Of a stretch of 33,273 bases of DNA, positions 6,035 to 13,578 are shown in pieces. Each line of letters begins with the position of its first letter. The first letter of the stretch is position 1. The notes beneath the pieces were generated by a model. The model saw only the letters and a list, made by a program, of their open reading frames with translations, did not search any database and was not told the origin of the DNA. Origin of the DNA: an uncultured bacterium (GTDB lineage Bacteria > Patescibacteriota > Minisyncoccia > Phycocordibacterales > CAIZLB01); NCBI GenBank assembly GCA_903933735.1, contig CAIZLB010000037.1, positions 1 to 33,273 on the forward strand, given 5' to 3'. The translations under genes were made by a program, and so were the position numbers.

Positions 6035-6589
6035 ATGAAAAAAAAAGAAGAATTAGTACAAGATAAAAAATATACTTTAGGCAAAAGAGTTTTTTGGTTT
6101 TTGTTATTCAAACATAATAAGAAATTCATGGTATTTATTGTATGTTTGTTGGTTATGATTTATTTTGTAAATACAGACGCTTTTAATAACTGGTTAATCA
6201 CCATGAATACACTCATCACTCCAGGTATGTTAAATCTTTGGATAATATCTTTATCTTTCAGTGTGTTGATTTTAATATTTCTAAGTACTTTTGAAAGATA
6301 CATACAACATCGTTTTATTCTTGGTGAACATTCTTTTCATATCAGAAAAGGTATATTTATGATAAAAGAAAAAGTTATACCATATAGACACATACAAAAC
6401 GTAGACATAGAACAACCTTATCATTATAGAATATTAGGTTTGGCAAAATTAAACATCACTACTGCCAGATTAGATAATTTCGAAGATGAAAAGACTAACC
6501 TCATTCCTTTTATAGATAAAAATATGGCTAGAAAATTATCAGACTTTTTGATACAACAAGGTGTAAAAAGTCATAACAGCTTAGAATAA
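6035..6589 (+). CDS. bPH2-domain membrane protein
   Basis: A 184-aa protein with two transmembrane helices (about 27-44 and 57-80) and a C-terminal bacterial PH-like domain (bPH_2, about 95-175; RYIQHRFILGEHSFHIRKG, VIPYRHIQNVDI, LNITTA). Related YdbS/YdbT-type proteins are membrane-associated and of uncertain function. The start was placed at ATG 6035 because an upstream GTG at 5987 would lie inside tRNA-Leu and give a peptide encoded by the tRNA. It begins a run with PAP2 (4 nt away) and DgkA, which suggests an envelope-lipid role. The mRNA may be made by tRNA 3' processing. Confidence 0.82.
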   Translation: MKKKEELVQDKKYTLGKRVFWFLLFKHNKKFMVFIVCLLVMIYFVNTDAFNNWLITMNTLITPGMLNLWIISLSFSVLILIFLSTFERYIQHRFILGEHSFHIRKGIFMIKEKVIPYRHIQNVDIEQPYHYRILGLAKLNITTARLDNFEDEKTNLIPFIDKNMARKLSDFLIQQGVKSHNSLE

Positions 6590-6593
6590 TATT

Positions 6594-7157
6594 ATGTCAG
6601 AATTTTTAATTGAACTTGCAATACGTATATCAGATATATTTTCACCAGAGTCTACGGTATTTTTAAGTGTGATCTTAATAATCTTATCAGTTTTCTATTT
6701 GAAAATAAAAAAAATAAAATACAAAGAAATTATAAGTGTTAATTGTCCAAATAATATAAAAGGAATATTGATGATATCTATATCAGTATTCATTGCAACT
6801 GTTTTGTCACAGTTAATAAAATTCATTTTTAAAATACCAAGACCGGCAAATATGTTGATTCCTGAAAATGGTTATACTTTTCCAAGCGGTCATGCTACAT
6901 TGGCTTTTGCTGTATCCTCGATATGTATATTTTTGATGTTTAAATATTTTAAAAATTATAAGAAATATATAAACTACTTATATACAATCATTTTCATCCT
7001 AACGGCTTTATTAATTGCTACATCAAGAGTGGTATTACATGTTCATAGACCTATAGATGTTATAGTTGGGGCATTGGTCGGTATACTGTCTACATTTTTA
7101 TCAATTAAAATATATTATAATATAACAAGATATGTCGATAAAAAGATTTATAAATAG
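6594..7157 (+). CDS. PAP2-family membrane phosphatase
   Basis: A 187-aa integral membrane protein with about five or six hydrophobic helices. It has the three PAP2 signature motifs: K..IPRP (about 76-84), PSGH (97-100) and SRVVLHVHRPID (SR at 144-145, H151, D155), with the catalytic His pair present. Family members dephosphorylate lipid pyrophosphates or phosphates such as undecaprenyl pyrophosphate or phosphatidic acid. Its 26-bp overlap with a DgkA-type kinase gene suggests a paired phosphatase and kinase acting on undecaprenol or a lipid carrier. The exact substrate cannot be read from the sequence. Confidence 0.93.
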   Translation: MSEFLIELAIRISDIFSPESTVFLSVILIILSVFYLKIKKIKYKEIISVNCPNNIKGILMISISVFIATVLSQLIKFIFKIPRPANMLIPENGYTFPSGHATLAFAVSSICIFLMFKYFKNYKKYINYLYTIIFILTALLIATSRVVLHVHRPIDVIVGALVGILSTFLSIKIYYNITRYVDKKIYK

Positions 7158-7485
7158 TTTCAAATATGCTTACTGGGGTTTGAAGAAAGTTTTCATTGAA
7201 GAACAAAATTTTCAAATGCATACTTTGTCAGCTATTGTTGTTTTAATACTGTCTGTATTCGTTTTTAATTTTTCATATATAGAATTAGCAATAACTCTTA
7301 TCTGTATAGCCTTGGTTTTGACTGCTGAGATTATTAATACCGCCATAGAAAACACCTGGGATCATCTCGAGCCAAATCATCATCCTGTTGTAAAATCTGT
7401 AAAAGATATGATGGCCGGTACAGTTATGCTGGTTTCTATTTTCTCTACTGTCATATGGGTGATTATTATTATTCATCATTTTTAG
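7132..7485 (+). CDS. dgkA: DgkA-family diacylglycerol/undecaprenol kinase
   Basis: A 117-aa membrane protein with three hydrophobic helices and the prokaryotic DagK pattern: SFKYAYWGLKKVFIEEQNFQ at the N-terminus, AEIINTAIENTWD (the conserved acidic helix) and VKDMMAGTVML. Gram-negative DgkA phosphorylates diacylglycerol; the Gram-positive-type relatives phosphorylate undecaprenol, which may fit better here. The gene overlaps the PAP2 gene by 26 bp in another frame, so the two are probably coupled in translation. Confidence 0.92.
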   Translation: MSIKRFINSFKYAYWGLKKVFIEEQNFQMHTLSAIVVLILSVFVFNFSYIELAITLICIALVLTAEIINTAIENTWDHLEPNHHPVVKSVKDMMAGTVMLVSIFSTVIWVIIIIHHF

Positions 7486-7497
7486 GGTTTTTTGATG

Positions 7498-7527
7498 TTG
7501 TGGTAATTGTTACTCAGATGGTATAAT
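7498..7527 (+). promoter_or_regulatory. Promoter of the SIMPL gene, leaderless arrangement
   Basis: A possible -35 (TTGTGG, 7498-7503), 18 nt, then an extended -10 TGGTATAAT (TATAAT at 7522-7527). Only 6 nt separate the box from the ATG at 7534, so the transcript would begin at the start codon. This argues against the upstream TTG at 7507. Confidence 0.65.
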
Positions 7528-7533
7528 ACCCGT

Positions 7534-8412
7534 ATGAATACTATGCAACAAAATTTTACGGATTTAATACAATCCAGTAATTTAAGAAAAAATTTATTTA
7601 CTTTGATTTTGATATTTGTAGCTTTGTTTTTGATTGTAGAAACAGTTTTAACTTATAAAGAAGCTGTAGATTATAAAAACATAAACAATGTAAGTTATAT
7701 AAGTGTAAGCGGTAAATCTGAGATTTATACGAAACCAGATACTTTAACTTTTAATATAAATATAAATGAAGAAGGTAAAGATAATGCTGAAGCAACTAAA
7801 AAAGTAGCCGAGAAAGAGAAAAAGGCTATAGAGATATTAAAAGCCAATGGTGTAAAAGAAGAAAATATTAAACTACAAGGATATAGTACTCAAGATAAAT
7901 ATGAGAATGTAACACAACCTTGTGCATACCCAACTTTATCACCAGACTCAAGGATGCAACCTATGATAGCCCGACCTTGTGAAAATACTAATTCAAAGAT
8001 AGTAGGGCAAACTATAACTGAAACTATGGAAGTTAAGATTCGTGATATCGATACAAATGCGACTGCTGAGATAAGAACAAAAATTATGAGTGAATTATCT
8101 GCTCAAAATATAAAAGCAGATGGATTTACTTTCATAGTTTATGATGTTGATACTATCAAGAAACAGATGAGAGAAAAAGCTATAGCAAATGCTAAAGTAG
8201 ATGCTAAAAAACTAGCCAAAGAATTAGGCGTTAGATTGGATGAATTATCAAGCTTTTCAGATAATAATGGTATGTATCCAATGTATGGTATGGGAGGTGA
8301 TGCTATGATGAGTAAAAGTTCTATAGAAACACAGGCTCCTACAGCTCCTGAGTTAACTCCGGGACAACAAAAGATCACTTCAAATGTCACATTGACATAC
8401 TCTATCAAATAA
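7534..8412 (+). CDS. SIMPL-domain (DUF541) protein
   Basis: A 292-aa protein with one N-terminal transmembrane helix (about 20-40) and an extracytoplasmic SIMPL domain. Typical features are the opening SVSGKSEIYTKPDTLTFNI, EEGKDNAEATKKVAEKEKKAIEILKANGVKEENIK, and the closing AIANAKVDAKKLAKELGVRLDELSSF. The family (PF04402) is widespread and of uncertain function; some members affect envelope stress or outer-surface assembly. A Pro/Cys-containing insertion (about 130-155) and a Met/Gly-rich stretch near 250 are local oddities. It is a single-gene unit with its own promoter and terminator. Confidence 0.9.
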   Translation: MNTMQQNFTDLIQSSNLRKNLFTLILIFVALFLIVETVLTYKEAVDYKNINNVSYISVSGKSEIYTKPDTLTFNININEEGKDNAEATKKVAEKEKKAIEILKANGVKEENIKLQGYSTQDKYENVTQPCAYPTLSPDSRMQPMIARPCENTNSKIVGQTITETMEVKIRDIDTNATAEIRTKIMSELSAQNIKADGFTFIVYDVDTIKKQMREKAIANAKVDAKKLAKELGVRLDELSSFSDNNGMYPMYGMGGDAMMSKSSIETQAPTAPELTPGQQKITSNVTLTYSIK

Positions 8413-8430
8413 GATAATATAATAACTATG

Positions 8431-8459
8431 TTTAAAGCGCTCCAAAAGAGCGTTTTAAA
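8431..8459 (+). terminator. Intrinsic terminator after the SIMPL gene
   Basis: TTTAAAGCGCTC / GAGCGTTTTAAA (one G-T) with a CAAAA loop. The T-run is short. Confidence 0.65.
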
Positions 8460-8460
8460 T

Positions 8461-8488
8461 TTGAAAAATAATTAATATCTAATATAAT
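8461..8488 (+). promoter_or_regulatory. secE-nusG promoter, leaderless arrangement
   Basis: TTGAAA (8461-8466), 16 nt, TATAAT (8483-8488), then 6 nt to the secE ATG at 8495. Confidence 0.7.
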
Positions 8489-8494
8489 ACTAAT

Positions 8495-8671
8495 ATGTCT
8501 ATAATATCTCATATAAAAGAAGTTAAAGCCGAAACTAAAAATATAAAATGGCCAACAAAGAAACAGGTCATTAATTACACTATTATAGTTATAGTGCTAT
8601 CTATATTATTAGCTGCATATGTCGGAGCACTTGATGCTCTATTTGCAAAATTATTATCAATAATAATCTAA
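8495..8671 (+). CDS. secE: Preprotein translocase subunit SecE
   Basis: A 58-aa protein, shorter than most gene-finding cut-offs. It opens with an amphipathic helix, IKEVKAETKNIKWPTKKQV, including the conserved W-P-(S/T) turn of SecE. A single transmembrane helix follows (about 28-48). The Sec channel is formed with SecY and usually SecG. Position supports the call: secE directly before nusG and rplK is a conserved bacterial order. The ATG lies 6 nt after a -10 box, so the mRNA is probably leaderless. Confidence 0.93.
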   Translation: MSIISHIKEVKAETKNIKWPTKKQVINYTIIVIVLSILLAAYVGALDALFAKLLSIII

Positions 8672-8690
8672 TCTAATTTAAAATAAAAAA

Positions 8691-9233
8691 ATGGCAAAAC
8701 AAGTTGAAAAAGATAGAAATTGGTATGCTGTACAAACATATTCTGGATATGAAAATGCTGTTGTTCGTAATTTAAAACAGCGTATAGAATCCCTTGGTCT
8801 CGAAGATAAAATCTTCAATGTCTTAATACCAACAAAAAAAGTTATCAAAATAAAATCTGGCAAGAGAATAGAAGAGGATGAAAAGATTTATCCAGGTTAT
8901 GTATTGGTGGAGATGATTGTAAACGACGAAACATGGTTTAATGTTAGAAACACTCCTCGTGTTACAGGTTTCGTTGGATCAGGAAATATCCCTGTACCTG
9001 TTACAGATACTGAGTTGGCAGATATATTTGCTAATATGAAAGGAGACAACGCTATACATCATCTAGATGTCAATGTCGATGAGTATGTATACATAGTAGA
9101 TGGTCCATTTAAAGACTCAGAAGGTAAAGTATCACGTATTGATCAAGAGAAAGGAAAGCTTGTGGTACTCGTTTCTATGTTCGATCGAGAGATACCGGTA
9201 GAGTTAGACTTCTTGCAAGTAAAGAAAAAATAA
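8691..9233 (+). CDS. nusG: Transcription elongation/termination factor NusG
   Basis: A 180-aa protein with the NusG N-terminal domain (NWYAVQTYSGYENAVVRNLKQRIES, YPGYVLVEM, NVRNTPRVTGFVG) and a C-terminal KOW domain (about 125-180; VYIVDGPFKDSEGKVSRID). It binds RNA polymerase and links it to Rho or the ribosome. It lies 19 nt after secE. The ATG is preceded by A-rich sequence (AATTTAAAATAAAAAA) with no Shine-Dalgarno site. Confidence 0.97.
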   Translation: MAKQVEKDRNWYAVQTYSGYENAVVRNLKQRIESLGLEDKIFNVLIPTKKVIKIKSGKRIEEDEKIYPGYVLVEMIVNDETWFNVRNTPRVTGFVGSGNIPVPVTDTELADIFANMKGDNAIHHLDVNVDEYVYIVDGPFKDSEGKVSRIDQEKGKLVVLVSMFDREIPVELDFLQVKKK

Positions 9234-9269
9234 GTTATTATCAAACCTACAACAAAATAAACTAAAAAT

Positions 9270-9695
9270 ATGGCTAAAAAAGTAACAAAAATAATCAAAT
9301 TACAGATCGCTGCTGCGAAAGCAACACCAGCACCACCTATAGGTACAGCTCTTGGACCTGCAGGTGTTAATATAGGTGATTTCGTAAAGAAGTTCAACGA
9401 CGCTACACAGGCTATGATTGGGAATACTATCCCTGTAGTTATAAGTGTATACGATGATAGAACTTTTGACTTTATCATGAAAACACCTCCTGCAGCTGAG
9501 ATGGTTAAAAAGACTATAGGTATAGAGACAGGTTCAGGTGCTCCAAACTCTAAAAAAGTAGGTAAGATTACAAAAAAACAAGTAGAAGAGATTGCTGCAA
9601 GAAAGATGGTCGATATGAATGCTTTCGATCTAAAAGGTGCGGTTAAGATGATAGAAGGAACATGTAGGTCACTAGGGGTAGAGGTTGTAGACTAA
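9270..9695 (+). CDS. rplK: Ribosomal protein uL11
   Basis: A 141-aa protein of standard length. It shows [26 protein letters not shown], the [11 protein letters not shown] hinge region and the C-terminal rRNA-binding domain ([17 protein letters not shown]-like). It forms the ribosomal stalk base. It lies 36 nt after nusG with an A-rich leader. The expected next gene, rplA (uL1), is absent here; a terminator and an unrelated minus-strand gene follow. Confidence 0.98.
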   Translation: MAKKVTKIIKLQIAAAKATPAPPIGTALGPAGVNIGDFVKKFNDATQAMIGNTIPVVISVYDDRTFDFIMKTPPAAEMVKKTIGIETGSGAPNSKKVGKITKKQVEEIAARKMVDMNAFDLKGAVKMIEGTCRSLGVEVVD

Positions 9696-9717
9696 TTTTA
9701 ATAAAAATATAGAAAGT

Positions 9718-9753
9718 AAAAAAACGTGAGTCCTGGTGGGGCTCACGTTTTTT
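9718..9753. terminator. Bidirectional terminator between rplK and the PEP-CTERM gene
   Basis: The stem AAAAAACGTGAG / CTCACGTTTTTT is symmetrical with runs on both strands, so it can serve both convergent genes. Confidence 0.85.
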
Positions 9754-9774
9754 GCACTATATTTGATAGGTTCT

Positions 9775-10377
9775 TCAGGTCCGCCGACGCTGGCAGGACA
9801 AGAGACCGAGAGCTCCGATGAGCAAGAAAGAGGATGGGACCTCGGGGATAACGATCTGGGCAATAGGGGTAGCCGGGATATTGGAACCCCAACGGAATGA
9901 TCCAGCGGTATAGTCACCGTTGACGTCGTAAGCGATGAAGTCCGCCGCGAACTTCAATGGCGCGTAATCATACGCTGCTGGGTTGAGTTTTATTTCCAAT
10001 ACCTTAAACCAGCCGTTCACTATGGGTGGCAGGTTTTTACCCTGATTGATTAGGTTAAAACCCGGCGTCTGGTATGGGGGGTTGTTGTTTGTGTAGCTGG
10101 ACAGATCCATATAGGAACCTACTGCCAGTTGCCCCATGCCGTAGGTGGAAAAGCAGATCTTCGCAGTCTTGCCGAGAGTTCGGCACTCGAATACTAGGTC
10201 TTGACCTGCGTACTCAGACCATCCTGTGGCACTACCCTGAGGGCCGACTGTGTAGTCGTAGATAAGGCCTTGGCTCACGTACCCTGGGCCTCCGAAGGTC
10301 AGTACAGTTGCAGCCGGAGCTGTAACAGCTGTTGAAATTAAACTCAATGCTAATGTTCCGATTTTTATCGTGTTCAT
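9775..10377 (-). CDS. Secreted protein with PEP-CTERM-like sorting signal
   Basis: A 200-aa protein. The N-terminal signal peptide (about 1-23, MNTIKIGTLALSLISTAVTA, then PAA) is followed by a Gly/Tyr/Asn-rich beta-type domain with two cysteines. The C-terminus has the three-part pattern of PEP-CTERM signals: VIPEVPSS, the hydrophobic run FLLIGALGLL, then QRRR. Such signals are processed by exosortases, mostly known from Gram-negative biofilm formers such as Verrucomicrobia, Planctomycetes and Proteobacteria. No exosortase is in this window. Higher GC, CGN codons and an A/C-rich leader point to transfer from such a donor. PEVP instead of PEP is a small deviation. Confidence 0.8.
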   Translation of the reverse strand: MNTIKIGTLALSLISTAVTAPAATVLTFGGPGYVSQGLIYDYTVGPQGSATGWSEYAGQDLVFECRTLGKTAKICFSTYGMGQLAVGSYMDLSSYTNNNPPYQTPGFNLINQGKNLPPIVNGWFKVLEIKLNPAAYDYAPLKFAADFIAYDVNGDYTAGSFRWGSNIPATPIAQIVIPEVPSSFLLIGALGLLSCQRRRT

Positions 10378-10473
10378 TGTACTTGATTGGTTGGTGTCTG
10401 ATTTGTTGGTGTTTGCTACTTAGCATCTTTATTAAATCATTTTATGAAAATAAAGTCAAATTTAAAATTATGG

Positions 10474-10479
10474 TATAAT
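10474..10479 (+). promoter_or_regulatory. Extended -10 box abutting the dCMP deaminase gene
   Basis: TGGTATAAT with TATAAT at 10474-10479, then 7 nt to the ATG at 10487. This is the leaderless arrangement. Confidence 0.65.
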
Positions 10480-10486
10480 CCAAGAT

Positions 10487-11002
10487 ATGACAAAAACTAC
10501 TAAAAAACCAATAAAACCAACAGGGGATAATAGACCGTCTTGGGATGAATATTTTATGGAATTAGTTGATACTATAGGCCATAGGGCAACATGCAATCGG
10601 GGAAGATCTGGTTGTGTGATAGTCAAAGATAAGCGTATATTGACTACTGGATACGTTGGCTCTCCTGTTGGTATAAAACATTGTGATGAAGTAGGTCATG
10701 AGATGAGTAAGGTGACTCATGAAGATGGAAGTGTTAGTCAGCATTGTATAAGAACAATACATGCAGAACAAAATGCAATAGTTCAGGCAGCGAAAGTGGG
10801 CATAGCTCTTGAAGGAGCAACTATATATTGCAATATGACACCATGTTATGTGTGTGCCAAAATGATTATCAATGTAGGAATAAAGAGGGTGGTAGCAAGG
10901 GCTGATTATCATGCTACGTCTCAAACCAAAAGAGTATTTAAAGAGGCGAGAATAAAATTTGAAATATTAGATAAAAAAATTGTTCCATATGATAATCAAT
11001 AA
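10487..11002 (+). CDS. dCMP deaminase (ComEB-like)
   Basis: A zinc-dependent deaminase converting dCMP to dUMP, the substrate of thymidylate synthase. The 171-aa protein has the catalytic HAEQNAI (H92, E94) and TPCYVC (C120, C123) motifs of the cytidine/deoxycytidylate deaminase superfamily, plus a second His/Cys-containing loop (GIKHCDEVGHE, QHC) typical of dCMP deaminases. It lies 17 nt before the dUTPase gene. Both enzymes make dUMP, so they form a functional pair. Codon use is AT-rich like the host. Confidence 0.93.
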   Translation: MTKTTKKPIKPTGDNRPSWDEYFMELVDTIGHRATCNRGRSGCVIVKDKRILTTGYVGSPVGIKHCDEVGHEMSKVTHEDGSVSQHCIRTIHAEQNAIVQAAKVGIALEGATIYCNMTPCYVCAKMIINVGIKRVVARADYHATSQTKRVFKEARIKFEILDKKIVPYDNQ

Positions 11003-11019
11003 TTAAATTATTTAAAAAT

Positions 11020-11445
11020 ATGCAATTAAAATTTAAAAAACTACATAAAGATGCGAAGATTCCAAGTTATGCATATAAGGGTGATGCGGGTATGGATTTA
11101 TATGTTCCAGAGGTTACTATGATAAAAGTTGGTGAGAGAAAAACTATACCACTCGGTATATCTATGGAAATACCTGAAGGATATGTAGGACTTATGTTTG
11201 ATAAAAGTTCTCTATCACATAAACATGGATTAAAAACTTATGGCAATGTCATTGATTCAGGTTATAGAGGAGAAATACATGTCGGTATAATGAATCATTC
11301 AGATAAAGATTACGAACTTAAGACAGGAGATAAAATAATACAGATGTTAATAATGCCTGTATTTCAAGTTGAAATATTGGAAGTTAATGAACTTTCAGAA
11401 TCTGATAGGAGTAAAGGTGGTTTTGGTAGTAGTGGATTAATATAG
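11020..11445 (+). CDS. dut: dUTP pyrophosphatase (dUTPase)
   Basis: Hydrolyses dUTP to dUMP and pyrophosphate, keeping uracil out of DNA and feeding ThyA. The 141-aa trimeric-type enzyme shows all five motifs in order: GDAGMDLYVP (1), DKSSLSHKHGL (2), GNVIDSGYRGEIHVG (3), GDKIIQMLIMPV (4) and RSKGGFGSSG (5). It lies 17 nt after the dCMP deaminase gene and is probably co-transcribed. The leader is A-rich, without Shine-Dalgarno. Confidence 0.97.
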   Translation: MQLKFKKLHKDAKIPSYAYKGDAGMDLYVPEVTMIKVGERKTIPLGISMEIPEGYVGLMFDKSSLSHKHGLKTYGNVIDSGYRGEIHVGIMNHSDKDYELKTGDKIIQMLIMPVFQVEILEVNELSESDRSKGGFGSSGLI

Positions 11446-11504
11446 GCTTTCAGATTGCTCTCGTGCCGTTTTTGAGTATGATGTAGTTTAGAAAGAACTA
11501 ATGC

Positions 11505-12140
11505 ATGAACATCTACATCTTCGAAGGTATCGACGGGGCAGGCAAGAGTACTGCGATTATGGCTGTTGAAAAGTTTCTTAAAGATAAGAGGGTTTTACGG
11601 CTCAAAGAGCCGGACGGTTTTTTCCATCACATATTGGCCAAAGCGGCAGCGACTAATAATGTCTCACCAATGGATGAATACATAACTTTCTGGCTGAATC
11701 GTTTTGATCTATGGATGAATAAAATACTTCCTGAGGTTGATAGTCTAGATGTTGTAATCATTATCGATAGATCTTTTGCTTCAACCTTTGCTTATCAGAT
11801 AGAGGGACGAGGTTTATTGGAATATGAGAAGTCATTTTTCTTTTGGAAAAAACAACTAATCAGTCTTCTTGACAGAAAAAATGTCCAAATACACCATATC
11901 TACCTGAGAGTCAGTGTAGAGATTGGTTTATCCAGAGTTGGTGTGCGTATACCTAATCAAAATGATTTGACTCAATTTGAAAGGAGAGATAATTTACAGC
12001 GAGTTAAAGCTGGCTTTGATCTATTTTACGGACCGGGATATAAGGATAGCTTTTCACCCATAGAACATATACATATTATAGATGCGAGCAAGACTCAAGA
12101 AGAAGTTATAGCTCAGATTAGAGCAGAGATTGCACTTTGA
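11505..12140 (+). CDS. tmk: Thymidylate kinase-like protein
   Basis: Phosphorylates dTMP to dTDP. The 211-aa protein has a P-loop at about 7-16 (EGIDGAGKST), a DR-type motif (IIIDRSFASTFAYQIEGRG, with the conserved DR and Q/G-rich substrate loop), a LID-like region around IHHIYLRVSVEIGLSRVGVR and a final Glu/Lys helix. The match to Tmk is good but divergent, and other deoxynucleoside kinases of the same fold are possible. It has its own strong terminator and higher GC than dut, so it may have been acquired separately from the dCMP deaminase-dut pair. Confidence 0.8.
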   Translation: MNIYIFEGIDGAGKSTAIMAVEKFLKDKRVLRLKEPDGFFHHILAKAAATNNVSPMDEYITFWLNRFDLWMNKILPEVDSLDVVIIIDRSFASTFAYQIEGRGLLEYEKSFFFWKKQLISLLDRKNVQIHHIYLRVSVEIGLSRVGVRIPNQNDLTQFERRDNLQRVKAGFDLFYGPGYKDSFSPIEHIHIIDASKTQEEVIAQIRAEIAL

Positions 12141-12161
12141 TATTTTGTTTGATTTTTTATT

Positions 12162-12195
12162 CCGCCGAAATGTGATTCACAGCTCGGCGGTTTTC
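12162..12195 (+). terminator. Intrinsic terminator of the thymidylate kinase gene
   Basis: CCGCCGA / TCGGCGG with a 15-nt loop, then TTTT. A -10-like TATATT follows at about 12200, probably for the next gene. Confidence 0.75.
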
Positions 12196-12243
12196 TGTTA
12201 TATTGAAAAAGTAAGAAAATTAAACAACGTAATCAAAACAAAT

Positions 12244-13479
12244 ATGAAAACAAGTTTACTCTATAAATTAAATATAGTTGACCCATCAGTTATTCCAGAC
12301 TTGATCAGTATGGCGGCAGATATGGGTTTGAAAATCAGAATTGTCACTTTAACAGGTGGTCCATGTGCTGGTAAGAGTGATTCATTAATCCATCTCGAGG
12401 GGGCTTTTATTAAACGAGGCTATCAAGTGATTGTGTTACCTGAAGCTCCTACCATTATTAGAAATCAAGGTTTTAGAGCTGAACAAGGGGTTTATCCCAA
12501 TGGTGTGTGTCAGAGAATGATGATTTTACAAAATGAATCATTTCTGATTAATGCTATTATTGCTGCGATTCATTCGCATATTCCAGGCACAGTGACAAAC
12601 ATGTTAATTATACGCGACAGGAACTCTATAGATTGTGCAGCGTATGTGCCCAGCGTTGCATCATTTGAGGCGATGTTGTCAGATATGAATATATCAGTAG
12701 CACATATTTGTCATTCTGATGTTACTGTATTCCTCCGTTCATTGGCTGTCGATAAGTCACGTCTCTATAAAAGATTTGCTAGGGATAATAGGATTAGATT
12801 TGAGACTGTCGATCAGGCTATTGAGGCTGATGAAAGATTGTTAAGTATTCACGCGAAGTATTCTCATCCTCATGTGGTCAATAATAGATTTAGAAGTTTT
12901 AAGCATAAAATAAAGAGGGTTATAGAAATTATCCTCGATGCTTTAGGTGAACCTAAGCTTGAAAAAGAGCTATCATTTATAGTAAGAGGAGATGCTGAAT
13001 CTATTTTGGAAAGACTTGGTATTTCTCGAGATTCATTTGTCGATATACATCAGTTTTATACAGCAGACGGATCAAGATATCGTCGTATAACTTATCCTGG
13101 CGGTATTCATAGATCTTACATTCAGGCCATAAAGATTGATACCGACAAGCCTGATACTCGCATTGAGATTGAAAGTCATGTCATGGCCTTAGAATTTGTC
13201 AATGCTTCCAACCATATCAATAAGGACTCAACACCGGTGGACAAGAGGAGGTATTTCAGTTTTATTGATAATGGTTATACCTGCTTCATTCTCGAGGTTG
13301 ATGTTTTTGCATCTGGTCTACCGAGAGGTTATATTCGCGTAGAAGTCGAATATGGACTGCGTAAACCAAATATCTCTTCCTTACTTGATGGTCTGGAATA
13401 TGTTGATGTCACTGGGCGTAAGGATTGTTCCAATCGATCTATCGCCTTCGGTACTTTTCCGACTGATTTATTTGGTTAA
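12244..13479 (+). CDS. AAA_28 P-loop NTPase fused to a CYTH domain (Ttd14-like)
   Basis: A 411-aa cytoplasmic protein. The N-terminal part (about 30-220) is an AAA_28/NadR-type P-loop domain with GGPCAGKS at 38-45 and a Walker B-like strand MLIIRDRNSID. The C-terminal part (about 235-400) has CYTH/triphosphate-tunnel features: paired charged residues on alternating strands (ELSFIVR, RYRRI, IEIESH, KRRYFSF, CFILEVDVF, YIRVEVEY). The same pairing occurs in eukaryotic Ttd14-type proteins, reported to bind GTP and phosphoinositides; the bacterial function is not known to me. The start at 12244 is chosen because earlier in-frame codons cross the preceding terminator. A triphosphate-binding role is inferred. 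Confidence 0.75.
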   Translation: MKTSLLYKLNIVDPSVIPDLISMAADMGLKIRIVTLTGGPCAGKSDSLIHLEGAFIKRGYQVIVLPEAPTIIRNQGFRAEQGVYPNGVCQRMMILQNESFLINAIIAAIHSHIPGTVTNMLIIRDRNSIDCAAYVPSVASFEAMLSDMNISVAHICHSDVTVFLRSLAVDKSRLYKRFARDNRIRFETVDQAIEADERLLSIHAKYSHPHVVNNRFRSFKHKIKRVIEIILDALGEPKLEKELSFIVRGDAESILERLGISRDSFVDIHQFYTADGSRYRRITYPGGIHRSYIQAIKIDTDKPDTRIEIESHVMALEFVNASNHINKDSTPVDKRRYFSFIDNGYTCFILEVDVFASGLPRGYIRVEVEYGLRKPNISSLLDGLEYVDVTGRKDCSNRSIAFGTFPTDLFG

Positions 13480-13499
13480 TTTATTTTGATTTTGCTTTG

Positions 13500-13535
13500 A
13501 ACCCGTTTCAGCACTGTACTGGAACGGGTTTTATT
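13500..13535 (+). terminator. Intrinsic terminator of the AAA_28-CYTH gene
   Basis: AACCCGTT / AACGGGTT with inner CAG..CTG pairing, then TTTTATT. Confidence 0.8.
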
Positions 13536-13578
13536 ATTCAATTCCATTTTATAAGCTTTTTTGCTATATTAAAACCAT

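Noticed and set aside
7507-7533. TTG start for the SIMPL protein
   Set aside because: The codons before ATG 7534 overlap the -10 box, so they would not be transcribed.
9143-9478. Minus-strand ORF over nusG and rplK
   Set aside because: It is a shadow of two well-supported ribosomal/transcription genes.
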